From the NCBI RefSeq assembly GCF_022539665.2, contig NC_081333.1, positions 2,480,001 to 2,544,000 on the forward strand: a stretch of 64,000 nucleotides of DNA, written 5' to 3'. Of this stretch, positions 38,205-50,897 are shown piece by piece; within the stretch, counting starts at the first letter, position 1, and each line of letters begins with the position of its first letter. The translations under genes were made by a program, and so were the position numbers. This DNA is from Daphnia carinata (lineage: Eukaryota > Arthropoda > Branchiopoda > Diplostraca > Daphniidae). Under the pieces are notes generated by a model. The model searched no databases, was not told the origin of the DNA, and saw nothing but the letters and a program-made list of their open reading frames with translations.

Positions 38205-41200
38205 CGATCTGTAGTACTGTTCACTACCTTGAAGATCGAACCACAAACTGAAAGGTAGAGAAGAGGTGATCGTTGAACGTAGGCTGTTCGTTAGCCTCCC
38301 GGCCTGAAAGACGGCTCGTGGATGCAGGCAGCTTATCATCGGGATATGTGACCCAATTCGCTACCCGTAAGTTTTTGTTGTCTTTTGCTTTGTATCTAAA
38401 TTTTAGTATCTAGTTGTTGATGAAGTTCAAGCGTGGAGTGAGTGAGTGAAGCGAAGAGTGGTTTTGTAAGTAGCTGTATGTATGTTTTGTAAGTGGTTTT
38501 GTAAGTGCAAATAGAGAATGTTTATATTATATATATTATATTATTATATGGTAATATTGAGAATATAGAGAATGTTGGGTAAGCTGGCCACGCGCGGCGC
38601 TAGTCATTGGTTCCACTTTCCACTGTTTTTCCCACACATTTCAATTCTGCATTCGTTACCAAACAGTGGAAAGGAATCTCCTAAAGCTCGGTTGGGGTAT
38701 TACGCCCCTCTGGCAATGCAGTTTTAGGTACCTCCGCGCTGGAGGTATTGCGCGCTGACAGGCCGTTATTATAGTAGGCCATGTGAGTATGCCATGAAAG
38801 TAACAGGGATTTTTCTGGGGCTTTTATTTTTTTAAAATAGGGATTTATGTCCCCAGTCTGGCAACGTTCTAGGGATACCACTTTGCGGAAAGTGGAAACA
38901 CTGCAGACGGCTCTCACGTCCGTCGCCATTCGGGTCAGTTTTCAACGCGGGCGAAGGAGGGGTGATTAGCATTTTGCACACGTTCTTTTCGAATTTAGCG
39001 TTGCTGGAACCAATCCTACCTTGTCAACAAATGTTCTGAGCAAAGAAGTCCTATGTAAATTAACATAGATTCTATTCCTTTCCCTTATTTTAATGTGGTA
39101 AAAGTTTGGTTAGAGTTTTCTAGAGTTTCATGCAAGTGTATGGGTATTTTGTTATAGATGGAAGTCAAATTGTAACACATTTTGATCCAAATGTTTTAAT
39201 TCGATTTTGTTAAAGTTAACTTTTATTAGATAATTTTAATTAAAGAAAAGAAATTTAAGTTTTACTTTTTTCTTCCTTAAGGTATTTACATTTGTGATTC
39301 AACAGAAGTTTAATGGAAAAGCTATGCAGTAGGAGAATTTAAGCTGATAGCCCATGAGAGATACAGAAACGGAGTTGTTTGACTACATTGGTGATGGTAA
39401 CAATCATTCTGCCTTTATTGATGTACACAGCTGAAACTGGAACCAATTTATTTTGCAGTTGCAACATGTTGTGGCTGTAGAATTTTTATATAGATAATTA
39501 CCACAGTTTGGTTCTAGGATGCCTACTGGTGGTTGTTATCTGATTTGTCCAATGGATGTGGTGTTTCAATCCAATGAGTCTTGTTTGTTGTCAAAGTGAG
39601 TTACCTCTAGAATATTTATTGTGATTATAGAATAATCCAAATGAAACAGGATATTACTGTTGGTTTAAAGGTGTAATATGTGAGGGAACCAGCAACAAAG
39701 GCGTTTCTGGAAGAACCCATTGTGGAAAGCCATCTTACTACCTTACTATTTAACCATTTCTGTAAGTCAATTCCAAAAACACAAGTTGATTAATAGGTTT
39801 TTTTTTGTCACATACTATTTTCATCTATGTTGTTTTACAAATGTTAGTGTGTTGCTGATGTAACAACCCTGATAAAGATTGAACTTCAAAGTGGCAGACT
39901 GTTGGCGATGTTGCAGAAATCTAAGAGGTAAATATTTATATTAAATATACAGCATTCGTCTGGTAGCATCTGCAGAGAAAGTTATTTGAACGAACTGACG
40001 AAAACACTAGCATTTCGCTTCGGGATTTTTGTCGACCTCTGCCATCAAGTGCAGTACCGTGCATCACATTGTCTGGTAATGTGACTGGATGTGTACAAGA
40101 AAGGAGAATTTCTCCAATTTTGCCGCAAGTTTCTTTTCGTAGAACGAACGAAGGTGCATTCTGGTTCAGGAGGTCGCCTTCGCGTATCATCTGCTTTTGG
40201 TTTGTCGCAATCACGGTTTGGTTTATCGTAATTTTCAGTAACAGAATATTTGTTTTTGTTTTAAAAAAAGCGCGAAAGTCGTTGTTTTTGTTTACAGGCA
40301 TTAATCTTTTTTTCCCTCGAACTTTTGTTTCCAAAATCAGAAACTTTTTAACGTACTTTCTTTTTGAATAGGTTAGATCCTAGCTATCAAATTGAATTCC
40401 TTCAAGTATTGTTTAAAGGAGTAGCAAGAGGTTGATTGTCACATTCAACACTCGTTTGTTAAATCGCTCGAACAAAACGAAGTCATTCTACCAGATGCAT
40501 TAACGCGGGAAATCCCATTACGACCGCCAAATCCCAATATACGGTTGATGGAGGTATTCTGACCTCGATGCAGTTATTCTAATTCCGTCATTTGCTTTTT
40601 AATGCTTACTTTCCAGTAATTTATTGCGATGACACCAATTACTACTCCAACTTACCGAAGATTCTATTTCGAAAACAACTATCACGCGCTTTTTACCCTC
40701 TGATGCACTTGTCTCAAGTAAATTGGTAATATTTTACTTTCGCTTTCCTTCTAATGGCATAACTTGGGTAAATCCCATTTTTTTAAATTTAGGGAGCTTG
40801 ATAAAAGGCTGGCTAAAGGTTCCTATAGTGGCCAAAGCACATATTAGGATTTCAGAAAAAGCTCGCGTCGTGTCAACGACGTTGGAGAACCTTTAGCTGA
40901 TTTCCATTCAAATTCCTCAACCACTTGGTCATTGTTTTGTTATTCTACGTCATCTTCGTCGATCTCCCGGTTTTATTCGAGCTACCTGAAACAACAATGT
41001 CGACTTCCAACACTACGGTACCGGTGGTAGGGGCAACACTTGGTCAGTTTCCCAGTCAATTGGCTGACTTTTCCATCATCTTCAGTGCATTCTCTCAGAC
41101 AGCACAGCCGCGTTCTCATCCCATTCGCCCATCGCCAATCATTTTTTCGACAACTGGTAAAACAAAATTTCATGTTTTGATGCCCAGAATTTTTATGTAA

Positions 41201-41530
41201 AAGGGATCTAACAAAGCTGTTTGTTATCCACTGCTCTAAAAAAACGTGGTATCACCAGCTTGTGGAAGCCTGGCTCAGCAAATTGTTGCTTCGTTCTACA
41301 CTTGCAAGCTTGTATTAATGGGGGTAATGTTTGCACGGAATAACTTGAACCTTGCATGGTGAGCTCTATAGATAGCGTTGCGGCTGTTCAGTACCAAATC
41401 GCCAGTATGCTCCGGTATTCGACACATCTTATAGCGCTTATCCATTGGCAAGATTTCTATTTACCAGAGCGCTCTGGCGATAAGATAAATAATATAACAC
41501 AAAATAAAAATAAAGGTATTTGTACAATTA
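38205..41530. other. Unassigned region with scattered short open stretches
   Basis: No complete gene is recognised. Between about 39.6 and 40.9 kb several short plus-strand stretches read like protein (for example near 39690, 39850-39928, 40455-40560 and 40795-40890), but no set of splice sites joins them in one frame. AT dinucleotide runs occur near 38520-38560. It could be a decayed gene or transposon, or chance. Confidence 0.4.
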
Positions 41531-41770
41531 TCTAAAATCCCTATTACGACCTTAACCACAAGCCTGGAAGATGGATAGAACTTTTTTCCCTATACTTTCA
41601 AGCCTTAACTGTGTACATTATTGCTCCTGTAGCCACGTATAAAGTAAAACATAAAAAAAAAAAAAATTGTTATTTGAACAGGTTTGGGACGCTCCGTCGA
41701 TTTTGACGAGTACAATGCAATGCCAGCTGTGCAACGTCTGCTCTGCGACAGTCAAATGGGTCACCTGGGA
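41531..41770 (+). pseudogene. Broken CBM2-encoding exon pair of a cellulase copy
   Basis: Positions 41531-41606 resemble the end of cellulase exon 2; GGAAGATGGA is shared. Positions 41683-41760 begin with GTTTGGGACGCT, shared with the start of exon 3. The intron between them, including its poly-A run, is also kept. The reading frame is ruined by deletions. It lies only 175 bases upstream of the intact gene. The signal-peptide exon and all catalytic exons are missing. Confidence 0.75.
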
Positions 41771-41945
41771 TGAAAACATGTGCACATAGTTCCGGTAAGT
41801 AGCGTGCAATTGCAGTTCGATTTATCAACGTCCTGGTTGTAATGGTAAAATCAGGATTTAAACTTGTACAGTTATCGGACATCACTTGAAGTATAAAGGT
41901 TTAGTAAATAGCGCTGGCAAACAACAATCAGGCAATTCATAGAAA

Positions 41946-44701
<2,756 letters not shown>

Positions 44702-45476
44702 ATAACTGATTGCAACGATACACGTAAAGAAAATTATGAAGCGATATTTTAAAGCTTTCAACGGAAAACGCTAGCAACTGTTGTTTCGGAATTTGATGCA
44801 GAATTTGACGTGTTCGCGTTCGTTACATCGCTTGGTAGCTTCAAATATTTTAGATAATTAGATTAAGCATTCTCACAAAAATGGGTACAAATAGCTCTTT
44901 TCCAAACGAAATAAAACCTGGATGCCCAACGTTGTTTTTGTTTACTAGATGTTGCATATGATAACGGGTCGAACATGGTTAGGATGTAGCTTAATTAACA
45001 AAGCATTGCCAGTTTACAATATAATTTTTCTTATATGCGACAGGTTGAAAATGTAAAAAGAAAAAAAATTTTAACTGCGAACTGTTGTAATTATTCTTGG
45101 CCTTCATTAGTTAGTAAACAAAAACAATCGTTCATTTTTAGCTCCGAAGCTTTTTAGCTTTTAAGCGTAAACATGGCGGGCTTCTGTGTATGATTTCCAA
45201 CTAATTGCAAAAGAGGTCGGTTTTTCGCAGATGTTTAGAAAAATGAGAAGGGTGTAGCCTACTCACTTTTTCATTTTTCTGAAAAAATATATACCTTATG
45301 GCATATGGCAATCCGTTTTACATAAAAAAAAAAAAAAAAAAAAAAAATGTCGGAAAAAAAAATCGCACTTTTTTCTTTTTTTCCGACACGTAGCCATCTA
45401 CCGCTCAGACTCGTTATTACTGGCGTAGGCAATTTCAGTCCATTGGATGCCATTTGCAGTTAGTTCAGTAGCGCAG
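44702..45476. other. 3' flank of the cellulase gene
   Basis: This contains the probable polyadenylation signal AATAAA at 44910 and sequence shared with the pseudogene flank up to about 45.14 kb. A run of about 24 A occurs at 45324-45347. No gene is seen. Confidence 0.6.
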
Positions 45477-45537
45477 CAGCCACGCGTTATTCTCCATCCA
45501 GGAGAATAACTCCATCCAGGAGAATAACGCGTGGCTG
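45477..45537. repeat. Perfect 19-bp hairpin containing a tandem 18-mer
   Basis: The arm at 45477-45495 (CAGCCACGCGTTATTCTCC) is the exact reverse complement of 45519-45537, with a 23-base loop. Within it TCCATCCAGGAGAATAAC occurs twice back to back (45493-45510 and 45511-45528). It ends 16 bases before the start codon of the small gene at 45554. Confidence 0.95.
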
Positions 45538-45553
45538 GAGGAACAATTGAAAA

Positions 45554-46130
45554 ATGGATAAGATAATACAACAAAAGAATGGTAAGTATAAACATTATTA
45601 TATTGGTTTTCAATTATTAATTATTGTTTATTAGATCAAATTATGAAGCTGCAGGCCCAATTATTGGAACAACACAAAATATTAGATAACAGCAAAGCTA
45701 AGGATGGTAAGGCCTAGTACGTAATGATTCTATTTATTTGCTTTTATTCATTTGTGTTTTATAGCTCAAATTTTGAGTCTACAAGCTCAGCTAGGGGAAA
45801 AGAACAAATTGGAATGGAACAGTTTCCAAACAGTGAAGGAGGTTTTTCCAAACACATCCCAAACTGAACATGAGGATGAATTGGCATTAGGCGAGCACAG
45901 TCAGGTACCTAAACTTTTCAAATAAGAATTCAAAATAAGTATAGAATTTTAACAAACAATTATTTATTGTTTAGTTATTCAGTCTACCACCTGACAGTGT
46001 GTTAAAGTTAAATTCTGTTAGTGCTGCACTAAAAGAATTTTTAGTAATAAGTCCATGCAGCGAAGGAAGTGAACAATTGTGGGACCATATTTGGGCTGAA
46101 AATGGGTGTGGTACGGAAACCCAGAAATAG
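45554..46130 (+). CDS. Unrecognised small protein with N-terminal coiled coil, 4 exons, 131 aa
   Basis: The family is not recognised. Exons 45554-45581, 45635-45706, 45765-45904 and 45975-46130 are joined by short GT-AG introns, and the phases (1, 1, 0) close to a 396-nt frame ending in TAG. The first ~50 residues are Gln/Leu/Lys-rich with repeated QIMKLQAQL / QILSLQAQL, a likely coiled coil split over exons 1-3. The rest is acidic and ends DHIWAENGCGTETQK. A second splice form is possible: a GT at 46108 joined to an acceptor before 46224 keeps a frame open for about 30 more codons. Downstream at 46406-46566 a further 52-codon open stretch may belong to the same locus. It could be a lineage-specific gene or a domesticated or decayed transposon protein. 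Confidence 0.5.
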
Positions 46131-46405
46131 CACGAGTTCAACATAAAACATGAATTAGGTACTTTTCGGTTTTCTGTCTATCGAAAAAGTATTTTTAATG
46201 CTATTATTTTGCATTCACAGAATTTTAGTGGGGGATCAAGTCAAGTCTGGAAGTGTTACAGGATGGAAGAGTCAGCCTACAGTTGAAAACACACTGAGAG
46301 TGCATTACCATTAAGGTATGAGGTAAAGTAATAGAGTATGCACATTGTCTAATGAGAAGTACCATCTTGTGTGAATGAATCCTGTATAACAGCAATCCTT
46401 TATAG

Positions 46406-46566
46406 TTCTGTCACAGCTAGAAGCCTCAAATAATTCTGCTTCCCTTGCTAAAGAACAACTTGTCCTTTACGCTCAGAGTGTTGGTGAAGCTGGGTACTTA
46501 AATGGCCCTAAAGATGTTTCATTTCGTTGGCATTGCAGCGATGAACATCATACATGGACTTTTTAG
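46406..46566 (+). other. Possible extra exon, 52 codons, no ATG
   Basis: After an acceptor-like CTTTATAG the frame reads LSQLEASNNSASLAKEQL, then VGEAGYLNGPKDVSF and RWHCSDEHHTW before a TAG. Composition looks protein-like, with one Cys/His cluster. No matching donor with the right phase was found upstream, so it may be the last exon of the 45.5 kb gene with a lost middle, or a pseudogene. Confidence 0.3.
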
Positions 46567-47587
46567 GTATGAAAGGAATTTTCTTGAAAAATTTTTGAAT
46601 TTCTGACAAAGCATTTCTCCTGCCTTTTGCCAACCATGTCTAATCTAAAAAAAAATTTTATCCAATAGGAAAGGATTTTCAGCATACTGGGAACACAACT
46701 ATCAACAATGCAACATTCTAGGGGTGCTATTTTATCATTCAAGAGCCTTATACAATGATTTTCATCTGCAATTTGTATGGCCTTTCCCAAGCTTCTGCCA
46801 GAAGTTGAATCTATAAGTCATGTAAGTCACATGAGCAACAATTGAGATGCTTAATGGTGTTTTTTTTCTTTTCTCAGCATAGGTTAAAAGTAACATTGGA
46901 TCTGAAAAAATTCTTGGTTGGGGCAAGACACTGAATAAATTGTATTGATTGGATGGATGATATGACATTTCTATACTTAATTCGGATTCCCCAGACGGTA
47001 TTTGATATTAAAAAAATTGAAGTGCATATCTGGGCTCCCTTCTTTTCTGAAGCCCCGTTTCCCCTTGACTCGTAATAAGCCCGTAGGGGGTCATGCCCCT
47101 ACTGTACGGTATATATAAAAACAACATATACCGAGGTTTGGAGGGCTCTGGCCGGAAAGGGGACGTGGGGTGCCGCTTAGTCCGATGATGTGTTCACGGA
47201 GGGCGATGTGGCTACCCACAAATCCGAACTAAAGGTTAATCGCTCCTGTAAAAATGTTCCAAATCTTCAGCTCTTCTTCCGGCTTCTCTTAGCCAATCAC
47301 CGGGTAATCTCCCCGGTGGGTCAACAAGGCAGTGTCTCCCCCTGCCTGGGTTGACGGCAACTTTTGAAAGGGCGATTGGGCCTTTTTAAAGTTGCAAAAT
47401 CATTTATATGTGCAGAGTAAAGTCAATACAATTTATTTTTTTTAAACAAGAAAAGCAAAACTTGTCTTTTCAACTTTATTCTTACTGTGCGCTTTTTTTT
47501 CCACAGATGTAGCCACAATGTATGTATTAACCTTGGTTGTTGATACATACCTGAGACCCTTATTTGTTTTGATTGAGCTTTCAATTT

Positions 47588-47659
47588 TGACTCAATGGGG
47601 AATCGAACCCTGGATGTTTGGCATACCGCGCCGATGCTCTACCAACGAGCCATGAATCA
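47588..47659 (-). other. tRNA-like sequence in the left inner arm of the foldback element
   Basis: The minus strand shows box A (TGGCTCGTTGGTAGAGC) and a perfect box B core (GGTTCGATTCC). The D arm closes, but the acceptor stem pairs poorly and base 33 is C, not T. It is therefore a tRNA pseudogene or SINE head, not a working tRNA. Confidence 0.6.
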
Positions 47660-47783
47660 TGTGACATCAAGTTGGCTTTTTTCTTGTCAATTACGGACTT
47701 ACATTTACACTTACACAGAAGAAAATTGAAATGTAATGTTGCAATATTCTTTTCTATAATTATTCTGCTCCATTTTTTAAACA

Positions 47784-47850
47784 TCAACTGAGGTTTGAAC
47801 CCAGGGTAACAAATATCGCAGCTTAACGCTCTACCACAGAGCTATAGTCC
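47784..47850 (-). other. tRNA-like sequence in the centre of the foldback element
   Basis: The minus strand has box A (TAGCTCTGTGGTAGAGC) and box B (GGGTTCAAACC). The D stem and T stem close fully, but the anticodon and acceptor stems do not. This suggests an old tRNA-derived sequence. Confidence 0.55.
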
Positions 47851-47950
47851 TTATAAAACAAATAGACAGATAAACATATAGTTGTCAAAGACTGCATAAA
47901 CATCCTAGAGGATAACATATGAAATGCGATAATAAAACATTTAAATATAT

Positions 47951-48016
47951 CTCATGGCTCAATGCTAGAGCATCGGCGTTGCACGCTGAATGTCAGGGTA
48001 TCGGTTCCCATACGAG
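47951..48016 (+). other. tRNA-like sequence in the right inner arm of the foldback element
   Basis: ATGGCTCAATGCTAGAGCATC followed by a damaged box B (GGTATCGGTTCCC). It matches the copy at 47588-47659 in inverted orientation (shared TAGAGCATCGGCG), so the two are partners in the decayed inner part of the palindrome. Confidence 0.5.
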
Positions 48017-48735
48017 TAAAATAAAATACAAATGCTTCAGAATTCAAAATTACTTCAGAAAATTTTCACACGTTGATCCTTGAGTCTAAGTTGAGGAATT
48101 CAAAGAGTGTAATAAATAATAATTGAGATACAGATAAACGATTAACCAACGGAAGCAATGCTTACCATCAAAGGTGGCAAAAACAATAAAGGTGAATTGA
48201 GCAAGCTAAATATAAAAAGTGTAATGTGTGAACACAGCGAATGCAGACAATGAAAGGAACAAATTTTGGAAAAAATATTTTATAAAAAAAATTTTATTGA
48301 CAATTCTCTGCACGTTAGAATTATTTTTGCAACTTTAAAAAGGCACAATCGCCCTTTCAAAAGTTGCCGTCAACCCAGGCAGGGGGAGACACTGCCTTGT
48401 TGACCCACCGGGGAGATTACCCGGTGATTGGCTAAGAGAAGCCGGAAGAAGAGCCGAAGATTTGGAACATTTTTACTGGAGCGATTAACCTTTAGTTCGG
48501 ATTTGTGGGTAACCACGTCGCCCTCCGTGAACACATCATCGGACTAAGCGGACCCCCACGTCCCCTTTCCGGCCAGAGCCCTCCAAACCTCGGTATATGT
48601 TATTTTTATATATACCGTACAGTAGGGGCATGACCCCCTACGGGCTTATTACGAGTCAAGGGGAAACGGGGCTACGGAAAGGAAGGGAGCCCAGATATGC
48701 ACTTCAATTTTTTAATAATTAATACCGTAATACGC

Positions 48736-50897
48736 GGGAATACACAGGCGACTGATGGAGGGAAATTCAATTCTGTACTTCAAATTATTATAACTTTTCG
48801 TCATCGCATCCCAACCAGAAACCTTCGCAGGTTCACTATTGCTATTAATCTAAATTAAGAAAATAAAACATAGATAAGCATAAGACGTTCTTATTAATAT
48901 CGCTTACATGGTACTTAAATTCATCATCTGCCATATTCCTGTAGATTCCTGGCAGGAGCTTCTAAAAGGCTATGCAGTTGCAAATGATCACCATAGCCAA
49001 AACTTGAATACGAAAGTTTGGAAGAACCCTTCGTGTTGGACACAGAGATCTTCCATGGGCTTTCCGGTTGGACGTTCCATGCACCATAAAAAACAGATAG
49101 GTTACAAAAGTTGGTTGTTTTGATCACTAAACGTTAAGGTAAACAATGTACCTGGTCTCGGTAGTCTTGACAACAATTTCCATTATAACATCATATCACC
49201 TGATTTTATGGAAAAAGAATTTCGTAGGCGACAGTTCAGAATAGAAATGGTTGCACTCTAATCTATTGACAGGTGAGGATTAAGGAATGTCGCCTTAGGG
49301 AGTGCCAACCGCAATTTTCAGAACTATTAAATGCTTGTTAGCCATTGAAAGATAGCTGGCTGACGCAGACAATCGTTTGGGACATGATTAATGAGCTGCT
49401 TCGTGGATAAAGCTCGTTTTTTTTAGTCCTCTCCAGGATGACATGAATTCCAGCATGTTCTACACATGTCTCAGCACTTAGCGATACACCAATTAAAACA
49501 ATTTAAAAATTTAAAATAGTACCACCTATTAATGTTTTTGACTCCATGATTCATCTTCATTGCAATTGTGAAGGCAAGACGACTGACCTATGGTGATCTA
49601 TTCATCGCACTTGCCATAACCGTTTTCCCAATGTATCAGCTTTTCTGTCAACAGTAGTTTACTAATACAACATTGGCGATTAAAATTAGAAAACTAAACA
49701 AACTCAGCAGAAAAGCATTACCAGGGAGTAATATCTCGCATGTTGACGAAGAATCCTCGGTTTATCATGTACATGGCAGAATATCCACATTGCCTGGATG
49801 GCGCAATCCTTTGTGTAATCACACAAATAGTAACTAAAACATATTGAATTGAAACAAAATTTAAATGAAGTTTTACCCAACAGCCGGCTGCACCTCTGAA
49901 TTCCAAAACTACGTCTACACATTCATATCAAGCTTTTCCAGCATGTCTCACCTTTGGCATTTGTTTAAATCATTCCTTCAAAAATTTTTAATAAATGTAC
50001 ATAAAGTAAACAATTGATATTTATGTGACGTTGGAGTACCATTTGGCTGTCAAGCATTCCATACAAGATAGGCATTTTGAAGAATCAGTGGCAGCAATCA
50101 AGTGCTACAATTTGAATATGGGCTAGGTGTTATAGTCACTGAGGGCTCTCAGTCCCTAAACTGAACCTTGCTCACTGATGTGACAATCTATAAAAGGATA
50201 TAAATCTTAATTAATGAGACATGCAGGATACTGTATAAAATTATAGTAAAGATGGTACCAAATGCTGGGTTACTAGAAATTTTGCCTGGGAAATCTCCAA
50301 CTGACCATGTGAAACTAAGTCAGCTGTACTGCATTTGCAATTCCAGTGTTCAAGTAACCATATCCAATCCATGTCTGAAGGAATGAATGAGAAAATTAAA
50401 TAGGAATCTGGCCGCTAGATGGCCATAGCTGTAAAAAAGAAAAAAAGGGCCAATTTTTTTTTTTTGGGTAAAACGGATTGCCATAACAGGATCTGGATAC
50501 GAAATTTAATAAGGCTATTAAAAAATCTATTTTCTCTTGCCACTGAATTTATAGTTTAGAAGTTATTTAAATTCAAAATTCTTACAATAAAACGACTTCT
50601 ATGCTGTTACATTCACGATCCGCTTAATTGAGATAACCAATATTTTATTCGGAATCACCGTTTAATTTTGTCACAGAAAGAGGGTTTTATCGAATTCCAA
50701 GCCAAAATTTAAAGCCCAAGTTTTTATAGAAAAAGTCTGGCTTAAAATCGGATTTTTTTCTCGTTCCTAAAATTACTTTTGAGTAACATCGTCTAATATT
50801 TTTTTTTTACATTAAGAAAACTATATGAAAATAGAAGACTTACTTAAGCAGAAAAATGTAAAATATTTTATTAGAAGAGCAACGCCAAAGATGCGGA
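48736..50897. other. Unassigned AT-rich region
   Basis: Short minus-strand open stretches near 48.92-49.13 and 49.70-49.92 kb read like fragments of protein in more than one frame. This would suit decayed exons, but no family is recognised and no exon set can be built. The last part next to 50898 holds the PRPF6 3' UTR. Confidence 0.4.

Larger units (their letters stand above)
46990..48735. mobile_element. Foldback (long inverted repeat) element, ~1.7 kb, non-coding
   Basis: The left arm (about 46990-47430) and the right arm (about 48290-48735) are near-perfect reverse complements. The outer ends read GAAGTGCATATCTGGGCTCC and its complement. A weaker inverted match continues inward to the two tRNA-like sequences at 47.6 and 48.0 kb. 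The arms are GC-rich for this DNA and contain several small hairpins (47083-47102, 47107-47133, and GTCAAC...GTTGAC at 47322-47356). There is no transposase frame, so it would be non-autonomous if mobile. The element ends and any target-site duplication are not clear. It may be a long-TIR DNA transposon derivative or a palindrome made by inverted duplication. Confidence 0.7.

Noticed and set aside
47588-47659. A functional tRNA
   Set aside because: Box A and box B are good, but the acceptor stem does not pair and the conserved U33 is missing.
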